Shown: positions 44,413-55,891 of the stretch, in pieces
How the letters are laid out: each line of letters starts with the position of its first letter
Numbering within the stretch: the stretch's first letter is position 1
From: Bolinopsis microptera
Taxonomy: Eukaryota > Ctenophora > Tentaculata > Lobata > Bolinopsidae
Assembly (NCBI RefSeq): GCF_026151205.1
Contig: NC_087083.1
Coordinates: forward strand, 9,111,460 to 9,175,459
Length of the DNA stretch: 64,000 bases
Direction of reading: 5' to 3'
Program-made: the position numbers and the translations under genes
Notes under the pieces: model-generated
The model's input: the letters and a program-made list of their open reading frames with translations, nothing else
What the model was told of the DNA's origin: nothing
The model's database searches: none

Positions 44413-44639
44413 AGTGTCATGTGATCAAACTGTTTTGGTCTAACTAAACCATGTGATTTAAGGACTAGAAAGCCGTCGCGAAGCTAACCTTTGTAATCAA
44501 GACTTTTAGGATAGGTTGTATCTTGTATAGCGTCCTGAAGGTCTAGCTCAAATCTTAAAATCAGCTGCCAGCTCTGGTGTTGGGTGGCTATACTTTTGTT
44601 TCCCTGGTCATGACGTCACGGCTCTGACTGTTCGGTGCG

Positions 44640-45080
44640 CTCCCCCGTTTTAGGCTAAACGAGGGGAGCTCTGGTCACGTGACGAGGGGAGCTGAATTAG
44701 CAGCGGGTGTTAATTCCTAACAATGTATATTTACAATAATTTAATCTGCACTGAATTTCCTCTGTGTTGTCTGCGTGGTCTTCTCACCAATCAGGAGCCT
44801 GCATCCTGCTCTGTTGACCAATCAGATGCCAGGATTACCGTGACGTGACCAGTGGGATTCGTGGAACATGTCACGTGATTTTAGATGGGAGAGACTGAAA
44901 CGTGACCGAAAAGGCCCAATGAGAGTGCTAGCTTGATCAGGACCTGCTGGCTAGCAAACTTGGAGGGGGTGTAGAGTCACGTGATCAGGTCAAGAATCAC
45001 GTGATCAACATCCGTCAACTTGCCCACGTGATTAGTTGAGTCACGTGACACGCTGTCACGTGGGTTATAACACGTGGTTT
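44640..45080. promoter_or_regulatory. Dense CACGTG cluster downstream of the homeobox gene
   Basis: About ten CACGTG or near-match sites in 440 bp, most as TCACGTGA or TCACGTGG, several within 20-40 bp of each other (44990-45080 holds six). It could be an enhancer or a degenerate repeat; no transcription unit is seen here. Confidence 0.5.
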
Positions 45081-46080
45081 TGGTGAGAAAAATCGGACTA
45101 TGAAGAAGTGTGGGAATAGACAAGCAAAGACTATACAGGAATACTAATAGTCAAGTGGGCATCTGTGTAGTCATCCCAACTCAGAAAAACCCATTTACTG
45201 ACCTGTTTTTCTCCAGCTTATCTGAATTCGAAGTCTTAAACTTCTTTAATTCTGTGGTTAACAATTTTTTGATAAAAAAGTAAGCAAGAAAAAATTGTTT
45301 ACAGTTGTTTTAAGTAGTATAAAATAGAAGTGTGATTGTAAATTGAAGTTTTACAGCATACGTTTATTTATTTATTTATTGTAATTTATTTTTAACTATT
45401 TGTCCTGAAACGACCAATTTGCGGTTTTGCTTTTGTTTGAAACATTACATGTGGCCGCCGCAAAAGCTAATTTCAAAGTAATTCCGGCACACTAATTTAT
45501 CGTGGTTATAAGTGAAAATCAATGGCTAAGCTCGGAACAAATCAAACCAGTAGATGAAAACCAGCCCTCAGGGGTCTCTAGGGAATCCCCAAATAAGAGC
45601 CTTGATGACTTTTATTAAGAAAGTGAGTTCCGACTTTGTTCTGATAATGAAGTAAGTGACGTGATTTTTGGAATGGTCTTTGAAGGGTCCGGAGTCGCAT
45701 TACATAAAATGGCTGTTAGAACAACTAAATACAGCTATGGGCCGCCTACGAGGCGTTAGCGATCAAATGCTATTATTTTGCCGCCCAGTAACATAATCCA
45801 AATAGAATTGATAATATCTGCGTGATATTGCAGACATTACCTGTTCATCCTGTTCCTGCCTTTACCGTCTGTTCTACTTCCACATGCTTGATGATGGTCC
45901 ATTTATATTTGATTGCGAATATTGCAAGATATCTGCACAAATCAAAGCTAAGTGACAGTTTAACTCCATTAAATAATGCACCTTACCTAAACGCACTGTC
46001 CTTTCCTTTGATATCGACTTGGATGACGAAATAAAGTGGTTATTTGAAAACTTGAAGACACCTTGCCCCATGGATTAACC
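45081..46080. other. Intergenic, no gene recognised
   Basis: AT-rich; includes (TTTA)n at about 45365. The 45822-46071 frames overlap on both strands and show no coding pattern. Confidence 0.5.
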
Positions 46081-46135
46081 GTCACAGAAAGGACTTCAAA
46101 GAGTCCCCACCCCTTGCAAGGCCCCGGGACGAGCA

Positions 46136-46141
46136 TATAAA
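46136..46141 (+). promoter_or_regulatory. TATA box of secreted-protein gene 5
   Basis: GCATATAAA, 94 bp before the ATG, with the same upstream block (GTCACAGAAAGGACTTCAAA) as gene 1 at 9432. Confidence 0.7.
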
Positions 46142-46229
46142 GGTGAGGATCAAAACAGTAGAATCAGTTGTCGAGAATAAGCCTCAGTTCACCTAGTATT
46201 ATAGACGTTGCTGCTGAAACCCTCCTAAG

Positions 46230-46754
46230 ATGTGTGGAATCAACCAATGCCTTCTCCTTTCCATCGGTCTGGTCCTGCTCCTTCACTCCTCCACCCAGCT
46301 ATCCACCTACAAGGCTAGTAAGGCTAGTAAGTGCCCCGAAACTCCTAGACCCGTGAACAAGTCTATCAAGGCTTGCTGGGACTACACGAAGTCACTGGAG
46401 ACGACCCTGGTTGACAAGGCTAACGTAAACACGGACGTGTGTCTGGATACACTCTTGGACTATACTAACCACCAGCTCGGAGTGGAAATCATGAAGACCT
46501 CCAAGATAATTTACTGCTTTGGCATCTTCCAAGCTAGCAAATTCTCATGGGAGGAGTTCACAAGCTACATCAATGGGATTTGGACATCCAAGTCAGAGAT
46601 CATGGAGAACCCCGACATCTGCGTGCTGGACGGAGACTACAAGGATCTCGATTGCATGGAGATGGATTTGACTGACTTTAATGCACTTTATATAGCTGTT
46701 ATCAAACAGACTAGGCTGCTTGAAGGAATTTTCATGGGTACTCATGATTATTAG
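46230..46754 (+). CDS. Secreted six-cysteine protein, family copy 5 (174 aa)
   Basis: Intact single exon. Signal peptide LLLSIGLVLLLHSSTQLS, then an STYKASKASK linker. Six cysteines in the contexts KCPETP, KACWDY, DVCLDT, IYCFGI, DICVLD and DCMEMD. The middle and C-terminal parts (SLETTLVDKANVNTDVC, KSEIMENPDICVLDGD) are almost the same as gene 1, although 36 kb and two large genes separate them. N-terminal leader and signal peptide match copies 2 and 3 instead, suggesting exchange between copies. AATAAA at 46987. Function unknown. Confidence 0.9.
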   Translation: MCGINQCLLLSIGLVLLLHSSTQLSTYKASKASKCPETPRPVNKSIKACWDYTKSLETTLVDKANVNTDVCLDTLLDYTNHQLGVEIMKTSKIIYCFGIFQASKFSWEEFTSYINGIWTSKSEIMENPDICVLDGDYKDLDCMEMDLTDFNALYIAVIKQTRLLEGIFMGTHDY

Positions 46755-47530
46755 AATATTAAAATTAGATTTTAACCCTCTGCTGTTTTGTAGTGGAGAG
46801 GAAGTCGAGCTGACAGATTGAATTTTCCATCAGTTCTCCTGGGCAGTTTGGTTTATAACCACGACTTGTTTAATTTCTCTTTTAACTGTTTTGGATGAAG
46901 TAAGATTGTACGTAGAGTTGCAGAATTTGAAGCTTTCAATCGCATGATTTGAAAATATATTTGACCATTTTAATTGGAAATTTAAAAATAAAACACCAAT
47001 AATAGAGTCGTCGAATTAAAAAAAATTATTGACAATATTCAGTTGCAGTAAAACTATAAATTGATAATTTGGACAAAATCGTGCAGTTAAAAACGATATG
47101 CAATCAAGTATAATCTGATCTATATTGGTATATGAACAATCAAACAGCCATGTTAATTGACGATGTCAATCCTTCGCAGTGTTAAAAACTTCTATGTTTT
47201 GAATTGTTGTAAAACCCCGACTTTAGCAGTTGCAATTGCATTTGTTTTAATCGTGGACAGAACAATGAACAAAAATCAAATAGATACGCAGATAAATATT
47301 CTGATTACGAAATCTTAAAGATTCTGATTACGAAATCTTAACCTCATAAAATGAATTGGAAGCCGAACTGACTAGAACTTGTTGATCTGGTGAGTCTTCT
47401 CGATCCTGTTTATGCTAGAGTTCCTTGATGTGATCTTGCTGCAGTTTCTTGATCTTAATCATTAATGCAGTTCTTTGGTCCTGCTGTAATTCCTTGATCG
47501 ATCCTACTACATACTTACAGTTACATATAT
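46755..47530. other. Intergenic downstream of secreted gene 5
   Basis: AT-rich 3' flank with no further gene. A repeated phrase AAAGATTCTGATTACGAAATCTTA occurs at about 47310-47340. Confidence 0.5.
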
Positions 47531-47534
47531 ATTA

Positions 47535-48955
47535 TTACTGGGCGGCGCTCAGCCTGTCATTCCGCCGAATCTCTATGTTATTCCGCCTGTCATTCCGCCG
47601 AATCTTTAATCTATGTTTATAAACATTGTAGCCTGGGGTCCCCAGGTACATATATTAAAAATCCAAGCGTGCTAAATCACTCTACACTTAACACTCGAAC
47701 TTTAAAATTTTTGTAAAAAGGCCCCCGACAGCTGAAACCAACCAATTTGAATCGATATATTTTTAAACGCTGATTCCAAATCTGCAACCTCCCAGAAAAT
47801 CTTACTATTACTAGAGGTGGTATAATTCAAACAAATGGTGCGACCTAGCTCGCGACATTAAGTGATTTGCACGCGTGGCACATTCCAATCTTCAAGCAGC
47901 CAGCACGTGACACAATTCAGCCAATCACAAATCAGACGACAAGAATCTGCAAAGTTAAAGTTGCAAACTAAAACTTTTGATCGGCCCAAAATGAGATTTT
48001 TCTGGAGATTTTGAGATAACTCAAAATCTACAACAATGTACAATGTCCCAAGTTTTCTTCCTGGGGAGGAAACGTTACTTTTACAAGACGAAAATTTTGC
48101 AAAAAAAAGCGGACGTCTCTAGCTCTTTTACTTTCCAAGTTAGGCTCCAAATCCAACTAGTAAGGTTTCCTAGGCTGACAAAAAGTTAAAATGCTCTTTC
48201 ATTAGCGAGTACAGTTATCGGCAAAAAAAACTTGTCATACGTTGTATGAACCGCCATGCGTTACCTGGGGACCTCAGGCTATTACGTTCATAAACATGTG
48301 TTTCTACCTTACTGGGCCGCGCTCATCCTGTCATTCCGCCGAATCTCTATTCGGTTTATGAATATAATAGCCTATTATGTTTATAGATGAACATAATAGC
48401 CTGAGCGAGGTCCCCAGGTATTGGTAACCATTTAGTGAAACGACAATGAGGGTCACGATCGACGTGATACAACAAAAAACTGTTTCTATTTTATTTACTG
48501 GGCGGCGCTCAGCCTGTCATTGGTCATTCCGCCAAATCTCTATTTATATGAGTATTTGCTCTATCCAGAGCCCTTGGGCTTGCAGTAGTGCGCGCCCGCC
48601 CCACTTGACTTGTGAAACAAGCGCGCCCGCTGCGGGCGGGCGCCGCCCGCATGCGTTACCTGGGCCGGGGACTTCAGGCTATAAGTATTACTATTACGTT
48701 CATAAACGTGTGTTTCTACGTTACTGGGCCGCGCTCAGCCTGTCATTCCGCCGAATCTCTATTCGGTTTATGAACATAATAGCCTATTATGTTTATGAAC
48801 ATAATAGCGCGCCTGAGGTCACCAGGTAACTATTTAGTGAAACGACAATGGGGGTCACGACGTGATACAACGAAAACTGTTTTTATCTTATTTACTAGGT
48901 GAATATGATTATAAATATAAATATAATAGCCTGGGCTCCCCAAGTAACGATCTTA
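47535..48955. repeat. Cluster of a dispersed repeat with CTGGGCGGCGCTCA / CCTGGGGTCCCCAGGTA ends
   Basis: At least five partial copies (about 47535-47650, 48245-48422, 48497-48670, 48655-48830, 48890-48950) share ACTGGGCGGCGCTCAGCCTG, TCATTCCGCCGAATCTCTAT, GTTTATGAACATAATAGCCT and TACCTGGGGACCTCAGGCTA. Some copies face each other as inverted repeats. A related fragment is at 19998-20045. Non-coding; probably a non-autonomous element that has inserted repeatedly into itself. Confidence 0.75.
47665..47785 (-). mobile_element. Partial MULE-type MITE (inverted)
   Basis: GTGCTAAATCACTCTACA through GGCCCCCGACAGCTGAAA to AAACGCTGATTCC is the reverse complement of the right half of the MITE family at 7716, 33122 and 49194. 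Truncated. Confidence 0.7.
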
Positions 48956-49193
48956 TGTGAATTGTGATAGAACCATATTGCATATATATTATATATGCAG
49001 GATCTTACTAATTCGCTCGCCCAAAAATTTCACGTGACTTTGGTTTTTATGGATAAGGTTTTGCAGCCGTACAAAACGGTTTTACAAAAACCCTAATCTT
49101 TATAATCCCAAACCTAACCCTAAGTCTAACAGTAACCATAACCCCGAAGCTAACCATAACTGAAACTCTTACCACAACCCTAATACCTAACCC

Positions 49194-49573
49194 GGATGAT
49201 GATTAATCACTCTACACTCGACTGTCACGTGACATTTTTAACCTGTTCTTTAGCTGGTTCTGAACGACTTTTCGAAACCCTAACCCTCTAATCTGATCAC
49301 AACCCTAACTCTAACCCTAACCTTAACAAAAACATATGCTGAAACCCTAACCTTAACGAGAAATTAGACTAACTTCCTTATACGGTCATATCACGTGATC
49401 GAGACAGTTTTTTCGCCAATATCTCGTCAGGGCCGGGAGCATTTTAACCCTATGTCATTGGGGGTGACTCGGAATCAGCGTCCGAAAATACATCGATTGA
49501 AGTTGGTTACAACCATTGGGGGCCCTTTTAGAACAGTCTCGAAAATTGACTGTAGAGTGATTTAGCACGCTCG
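49194..49573 (+). mobile_element. MULE-type MITE, copy 3, perfect 9-bp target duplication
   Basis: GGATGATGATTAATCACTCT to TTTAGCACGCTCG, flanked on both sides by ACCTAACCC (49185-49193, 49574-49582). It inserted into a run of CCCTAA-like repeats. The interior matches copy 2 closely. Confidence 0.88.
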
Positions 49574-49930
49574 ACCTAACCCTAACACCTAACCCGAGCC
49601 CTAAACAATCGAATTCATGTTTCACTAGCCTGTCACGTGACCAAAATGGTTTTTTGAGCCGTTTTTTGGGCTGACGGACAACTAGGAATCTTTAATTTTA
49701 CCTAGTTAACTAATTAACATGCAAGCTTGGGAAATCCAATCAGCTCCGACAACTAGGAACCAATCATGACATATCCCCGACAACTAGGAACCTCTGGAGA
49801 GACTTTAAACATTCAGGTGTCCACTGATTTAACAGCTGTGTATATATTTATGCACTCATTAATTAAGACAAAGATTTTTTTCAAGATAATGATAGTTCAA
49901 ACCCAACATAATAATTACATACAGAATACA

Positions 49931-50530
49931 TTAATCAATATCAATCTCATGGCCAAAGTATTTGGCAATCTCAAACAGATAGTCAACCTTGCTAGAGCAA
50001 TCCGAGTATTTGGAACAGATCTGGAACAACTGGTCATTGGAAGTTTTCCTTCCAATCCTTTTCTTAGAAGGAGTTTTTCCAACACCCAGTCGATCGATAT
50101 GGTAATCAGTGATCACCTGCTGCTCCCGAATAGCACGGAAGTACTCTTGCACGGTCGGCTTGGGTCGATTCGCCCTGGATTTCAATCCACGATGAAAACC
50201 CTCGACCATGTTAGAGGTCCGGGGAAACTCCGGATCCTCCAACGTCTTGGAATAGTGATTCCAAAGGAAACTTGGGAGGAACCCTTTCCTCACTGTCGAC
50301 TTCTTATCAGAACAATATAAAACTTTAAACTTCTTTGAAATGTTCTTCTGAACAGCTTGATAGAGATGGAAGTAGCAATTGCTAATCTCCCACCCTGGCA
50401 AACTGTTCTGAATCGCATTCATCACCGCTTTCTCAAAATCAATCATTATTGTACCAGTTTCAACCGGACAATGCTGGTCAAAATAGAATCGTATAGCTCT
50501 AGTATTTCGGGGCAATTCGTTAATTTGCCG
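49931..50530 (-). pseudogene. MULE-type transposase fragment
   Basis: Minus-strand open frame: LPRNTRAIRFYFDQHCP, TIMIDFEKAVMNAIQNSLPG, ISNCYFHLYQAVQKNI, then WNHYSK and RTSNMVEGFHRGLKSRANRP to a stop. The DFEKA...CxFHxxQA block is the MULE transposase signature and NxxEGFH is typical of the same proteins. The N-terminal half is absent, and the stretch between QAVQKNI and the WNHYSK block is shorter than usual, so it is probably inactive. It could be related to the source of the 9-bp-duplication MITEs nearby. Confidence 0.85.
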
Positions 50531-51242
50531 CTAAAACGTGTTGGCACAAAAAGCCTAGATTCAAGCTGTGGAAGTTATAGAAATCATGACAAAGAAGTGC
50601 GGTGAATTGTTATTTTAGACAACCTGAATTGGACTTATGGACTAGCTGGCCCCTGGGTGCAACGCCTAACAAGGTACGTACCTTATGCTGCACAAATAAG
50701 CTCAGCCTGATGCAATTTGATTGAGTCTAACTAAGTACAATCAGAATTACTATCATCACTTTTTGGGCTGGTACTGGGAGTATACTGGGTACTAATATTA
50801 TATTAATTTATGGAAAACACATAGATAAGCTTGTGCTTTGTCGCAAATTCGTTTCTAGAAAATTATATAATGCCCCATCTATTATATAGGGGTCCTTATG
50901 TGCCGGTGTGCAGTCCCTCAAATTAAAAATACTGGCCATAATCAAATTAAGATATCAGATTTTTCGTCTTATTATCATTAACATGAGAAAGGTGTGATTG
51001 TACGAATGTTATCAGTTTTGCAATTAAAATAAACCCATTTTTTCGTGACGAAGTTGTGGCGAATCGCGTTAGCTTTTAAGTTATAATAATTAAACAGACA
51101 CTTGTTCACATATAATAATAGTCGTGTATCTTGTATTATTTGTAAACCTAACTTGATACTAATAATGGGATGGTTCTGGCGGAAATTTGGACCAGGGGGA
51201 CCGGGTTGAATCAAATTCCATATTATTAATATTTAATATTTT
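50531..51242. other. No gene recognised
   Basis: The first 100 bp may be decayed upstream transposase sequence (stops in all frames). The rest is AT-rich and uninformative. Confidence 0.4.
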
Positions 51243-51488
51243 TTAATAAAATGGTCCCCACTCCACATCCTCTGCCCTCTCTTCCTGTAGATACTCTAGT
51301 TCCATTCGCTGATCTCTTATTAAGCATTCGGCACGCTTTAGCCTCCTCTTTAGACTTTCGATTTCTCTGATGTCTTCTGCATGGGCAGTTGTTTTACCAG
51401 ATCCTTGGTTGTTAACATTACTACTTTTCTGGATCCTTATATTTTGAGGGACCGTCTCCTGCTTCAGGTGTCTAGGAATCTCGACTTC
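51243..51488 (-). CDS. Terminal exon of an unrecognised minus-strand gene
   Basis: After an acceptor (AACTTAG at 51489-51495) the frame encodes EVEIPRHLKQETVPQN, a linker, then a charged helical stretch (REIESLKRRLKRAECLIRDQ, RMELEYLQEERAED) ending GPFY and TAA at 51243. The heptad-like pattern suggests a coiled coil. No start codon, so it was not visible as an ordinary long frame. Upstream exons were not identified; an association with the neighbouring transposase is possible. Confidence 0.5.
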   Translation of the reverse strand, partial: EVEIPRHLKQETVPQNIRIQKSSNVNNQGSGKTTAHAEDIREIESLKRRLKRAECLIRDQRMELEYLQEERAEDVEWGPFY

Positions 51489-51703
51489 CTAAGTTTGCCC
51501 TTTTACGAAGTACAGGATGATGGAGGTTTGCCTACAAAAGCTTGATTGGTTACCGGCCGGGCCTTGGAGAAGCAGGAAGCGTGGTACCGATATCCGATAT
51601 AGGATGGAGCAACCACTTTTATAACCCCGCTAACGTCCCTATTGTTAATTGTAGATCCGCTGCAGGCTCCGACCACCACCGTGGGCCTTACCCCATGGTA
51701 GCT

Positions 51704-51724
51704 GGGGGGGGGGGGGGGGGGGGG
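51704..51724. repeat. Poly-G tract (21 bases)
   Basis: One of five long G or C runs in the window; the others are 21142-21155, 57771-57786, 62761-62779 and 63499-63515. Confidence 0.95.
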
Positions 51725-52194
51725 CTAGCTGACCACTCCCCTAGCTCATGAAACCATGCTTAGTGGGTATTAGGTCTGCTACTACAGATTTATTTTCCTG
51801 TTTAGATGAATACAAATATTTTTTGTCTAGTACGATACGTCATCTGGACATCATCACTGTATTGAGTGCCCTACACTGCGTGTGTGTAGACTATTACAGT
51901 GCACTAAGTGCCCTAGCCCCGGCCATGCCAAGTGAAAATCAATAGCAAATCACGGTACTTTACAGTCTCAGCACAATAAGTCAGCCGAAACTTACATTTA
52001 CATTTAACGCCCGGCCCGCTCCTCTGGTAGTCAGTATAGCAATCCCGCACGGTGCAGTGTGCACATTCATATTGCACATTGCACCAGTCCAGCGCCAAGC
52101 TTCTGGAATCATCCCCAGTGTAGGCCCCTGCACTGACTACCAGCAATTAGTTGGGTAGCCAATTTAAAGCCGGGAACTAATATCTCGTGATTAC

Positions 52195-52857
52195 TGACTA
52201 GTTAGCTTAGTGGGTCAATACGTCAAAAAAGCTGACCTGGGTACGCGTACCACCACAATTTCAGTCGGTACGCGCAAATACGGCAAAATACGCACACCCG
52301 TACCCAGTGCAGATACGGGTACGCCCTGAGAGAATCTCAGCTTGTTCAAAAGTTCCATAATGTCGTTTAAAATTAGGAGAACCCTTGATCGAATTTGGCA
52401 AAAGAATTCACTTATCTCAAAGACAAAATAAAAGACAATAGTAAATATTAAAAATGGAATTCAACAATTACACATCCGCAAAGATAACACAGTTCATCAA
52501 ACAGTGTCATCAAAAGTAATTATAAAGTCTGTAACAAACCACAGGTCTTACACCCGTTTGTTACAAACTTTATAATTACTTTTGATGAAAAACAGCTTCT
52601 CTTGGGTCTCGAAGGCTAACCTATTGTGTTTTGGACCCATTAGGTAGTCGTATGTTGAGAACGATTGCTCGACTGGACTTTGAGGCGCGTTTCTAAATTT
52701 CAATTTAAATTTGAAAAATTCAAATTCACTTTTGAGTTTTCGGGTGAGTGTGCGGGTAGTGGTACGCACGTACCGCTATTGGGGCCAGAACTTGGTACGC
52801 GCGTACCCGTACCGCCGTACCGGGTGCGAATACGTATTGACCAACTAAGCTAGTTAG
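52195..52857 (-). mobile_element. hAT-derived element with inverted ends and a transposase tail relic
   Basis: The left end (CTAGTTAGCTTAGTGGGTCAATACGT) and right end (mirror, CTAACTAGCTTAGTTGGTCAATACGT) match at 23 of 26 positions, with GTACGCG-rich subterminal repeats on both sides. Inside, the minus frame 52769-52548 encodes QSPVEQSFSTYDYLMGPKHN followed by RLAFETQEKLFFIKSNY, the C-terminal dimerisation segment of hAT transposases. The rest of the transposase is gone. An internal palindrome lies at 52505-52590. A target duplication could not be read with confidence. Confidence 0.72.
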
Positions 52858-54733
52858 ATCACACAAACTGCCCTCTTAGAACCGTGAAACTAACTGGCTC
52901 CAAAACACGTTGTCAGAAATTTTATTAAGCACAGAATTATTATATTATAGTGCTGAGAGCACCCCATCATCGGTTGCTTTTCTTTTGTACCAAATAACAC
53001 AAGAACATTTATAAAGAAATTATCTGGACAATAGGGCCAGCCCCTGAGCCCCTGTTGCCACTTCCGAGCACAAATCTGTTCAAAGTTTTCAACACAAAAT
53101 TATAACGCTTCGGAAGCCTGGGAACCAAGGACTTTGGTTCCCCCGGAGTAAATTAATTGAATCAGTCGCTCCCGGACAATTCACCTTTTGCAAGATTTTT
53201 AATCTCATGAGAGTCGTGTAACACTGCCCCGTTATCGTTTTGTTACCCAACCACTGCAGCTTCGCTGGTTTAAAAACATATCAAATTTAAAACTATCCCC
53301 TGCCCCAAATGTATGGTTTATTGATCTAGATAAGCCAGTGCTGGCAATAAACCTTGAACTTTATACATCGCCATCACCATTTCGCCACACACAGGGTGAT
53401 TTACATTATTGTGTACTTTGTTTGACGATGCTTGTTTATTTATATAATTCCGATATTTGACACTTGCATTTATCCAAGTCTTTTACTAGTACCGAAGATT
53501 AATACTTACAAAATTATCACTCAATATTCGTAATGAGCAACAAACTAATCCTGAGCACTCCTCAAGCGGTATGGACGGCTCTTCCATAGATGCATTAAGA
53601 CTATATAGTCATGGTAGGACATTGAATCCCGTGACCCAGTTGCACAAGCTTAAGATAGGCCACATATCTCGTGCCTTGTATCGGTCTGTCTTCTAGTCGT
53701 CTCGATGCAGATCCAACGTGATCTAATCCTGATTTCCTCCCCCACACTATAACATCAGGTTATCATAACCGTTATGTACACTTTAAAAGAACACTTTCAA
53801 GCAAATCAAATACCTCAGTCAACGTTATCTAGTATTTTACTAACTTAGGTGGTCCCCTTACACTCGTTTACACTTGTTCTAGAATCCTGATAATCACCTA
53901 CACTTGTTGAGTGAAACTTGACACTCTGAAAACGACAGCAACATTTCCTCTCCGTTGCTCTTTGTTACAGTTCTGATTGAGTGGTGTATTATTATTAAGT
54001 CTCATGATTTGATGTTTCTTTCATTCAAACTTCTGATCGTTTCTGAATAGATTATAACAACTTTTTTTAGTACTGCATCAACACTACTATATAATATAAC
54101 AAATAGTTTGAGAATATGAGTATGAAGTAGAAATTTCGATCCGTTATTCAGCTATTTATTTCCATTAAAATCTGTTTTCACTGAGTCTATTCAGAAACAA
54201 TCACACAATCAGAAATTTGAGGGAAAGAAACATTTGTACAGTTCGTTATTTTAGCTGCTTAGAAGTGTGGTCCGGGCTCGTATATACAAAGTATTTGTTT
54301 TGTGCTCAGCTATAATATGTTTTTATTAGATAATTGTTAGATTTGTTAATTTGTTGAATAATCGTTCGAATTGTTAATTTGTTAGATAATTGTTCGACAA
54401 TATCATTATGAAGGGCAACTAAACTCAGCCAGATCTCAGGGTGAGTACATCTTTTACAAAATCGCGGATTGTGTATTATTATTTCATGCTTCACAGGTTC
54501 TCCATCCTTCTGTTTCAACCCTTGTAAGCGTTCGTGAAATTATTATTTTCTAAGTCTAGAGTCGTTTTCTTTTGTTTAAAGCTGAAACAAAAGCATTTGC
54601 ATATCTAACATCAAACTATGTTAATTTTACTTTTTTATACATACTGACAGATTTTATCTTTGGGATTTTACAGGTATATAATATGCTTGTTACAATTTGA
54701 ATCACTTTAGTTATCCAAAATATTATATAATCA
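52858..54733. other. No gene recognised
   Basis: AT-rich, with only short overlapping frames. Two or three GAATTGTTAATTTGTT-type repeats at about 54335-54400. Nothing further is supported. Confidence 0.5.
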
Positions 54734-54872
54734 TTAATTCTCGGGAGTGGCCTCCAGTTGTTCGGGATGGCTTCCTTTTTTTTCAATTTTTACTGATTCC
54801 TCTTTCTCAGGATCTTCTTTTCTTCCTCGTCCACTTCCCTTTCCTGTCTTAGTTACCGTGTTTTTTACTTTT
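54734..54872 (-). CDS. Terminal exon, Lys/Glu-rich tail, unrecognised gene
   Basis: After an acceptor ACAG at 54873-54876 the minus frame reads KVKNTVTKTGKGSGRGRKED, then PEKEESVKIEKKGSHPEQLE and ATPEN, stop. Such composition suggests a disordered, possibly nuclear C-terminal tail. Its upstream exon may be at about 55052-55165, where three frames are open and a GAG|GTAAAT donor exists at 55051. Gene identity unknown. Confidence 0.45.
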
Positions 54873-55170
54873 CTGTTGTTAAACTGTTATTCTTAAAAAG
54901 TAATTATTATTCTCTAAAGTAAAATATACCTTTCGCACAAATAATAATACACGTGTTACACTTAATATTATCAAAAATCTTATATAATCTTAAACTTATT
55001 ACAACAAATATATGAAATAAAGTATGACATAAGGTCATCGCCCTATTTACCTCCAGCGTACGAGCTTCATGTATGGGAGGCAGCTTGGTCCAGGGCAAAA
55101 ATGATGGCATAGAAAGTTTCCATTTTCGGATTGCGGGGAAGAATGACGTTGAAAATATTGAAACTGAAAT

Positions 55171-55278
55171 TTACTGAAAGTGACTTCGATATTGATTGGA
55201 GTCAAACAGAATGGTCATTTCCTTGATAACATAACGATGGGATACTTGGAATCCCTCAATTGCTACGATACAAGACAT
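55171..55278 (-). pseudogene. Short frame opening MSCIVAIEGFQ (transposon-associated N-terminus?)
   Basis: From ATG 55278 the frame encodes MSCIVAIEGFQVSHRYVIKE then MTILFDSNQYRSHF and a stop. From memory, many invertebrate genomes carry repeat-associated proteins that begin with an M-x-x-IV-x-I-x-GFQ...VKE pattern; I cannot verify the match here. Downstream, all three frames stay open to 55052, so a frameshift or small intron is possible. Confidence 0.35.
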
Positions 55279-55513
55279 TTTTGAAACGAAAGCTAGAATG
55301 ACAAAATTGGAAATGGTGTATTTGTAACTTGCTGATCTTTTTATAGCTGCATTATATGTAATAAAACAAATCTCACTACTGCGGTTTTAAGCTCGATTAT
55401 ACAATCTGGAGGATACTTTATAAGTTGAGTATCCTAAAGCTCGGTTCGGATTCTTGAAAAGTTATTACCTGCATCAAGCTGATTCTTTTGCGGAAAATCA
55501 TAGTTTTGAACAA

Positions 55514-55891
55514 TTAGAGTTCTTGCAGTAAAATTAGTAATTCTATAATCTCCTCGTTGGGGTCCAGACTCTTGTTTGTGCAGACAGCCGGATCGAGAAA
55601 CATTGATCCGACCCCTTGCACATCCAGGACGATCATGGCTTCATTTGTCGTGGCAAGGGTGAAGTGTGCGAACGCAGTGGCCAAATCTGCAAATTTCTTG
55701 TCCTCAGGTTGTGTGTCCTCAGGTTGTGGCGACATATCGTCCGGCATGCCAGGATTAAGGAGGACTTTCCATGGCTTCCCCTCCACAAACTCCTCGATTA
55801 CATAGGTTACACCGCTTACCTTTTCCGTAACAAGGTATACTTTTGTGTACCGCACGTACTCAACACCAATACCATGTTCTGTCCAGGTTGC
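55514..55891 (-). CDS. Alpha-kinase C-lobe exon (partial or truncated)
   Basis: The minus frame after an acceptor (TTTGATCAG) encodes VEYVRYTKVYLVTEK, YVIEEFVEGKPWKV, then FAHFTLATTNEAMIVLDVQG and VGSMFLDPAV. The hydrophobic-DxQGVG-x-x-x-x-DP block is the C-lobe signature of atypical alpha-kinases (MHCK, eEF2K, TRPM7 type). The frame then stops after KSLDPNEEIIELLILLQEL, without the Gly-rich GxGNxG-like loop and Cys tail that usually follow. It is either a truncated paralogue or spliced at an unseen donor. There is no ATG in the exon and upstream N-lobe exons were not found. Confidence 0.65.
   Translation of the reverse strand, partial: ATWTEHGIGVEYVRYTKVYLVTEKVSGVTYVIEEFVEGKPWKVLLNPGMPDDMSPQPEDTQPEDKKFADLATAFAHFTLATTNEAMIVLDVQGVGSMFLDPAVCTNKSLDPNEEIIELLILLQEL

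Noticed and set aside
48446..48829. 127-codon plus-strand frame
   Set aside because: Runs through two copies of a non-coding repeat; no conserved frame between copies.
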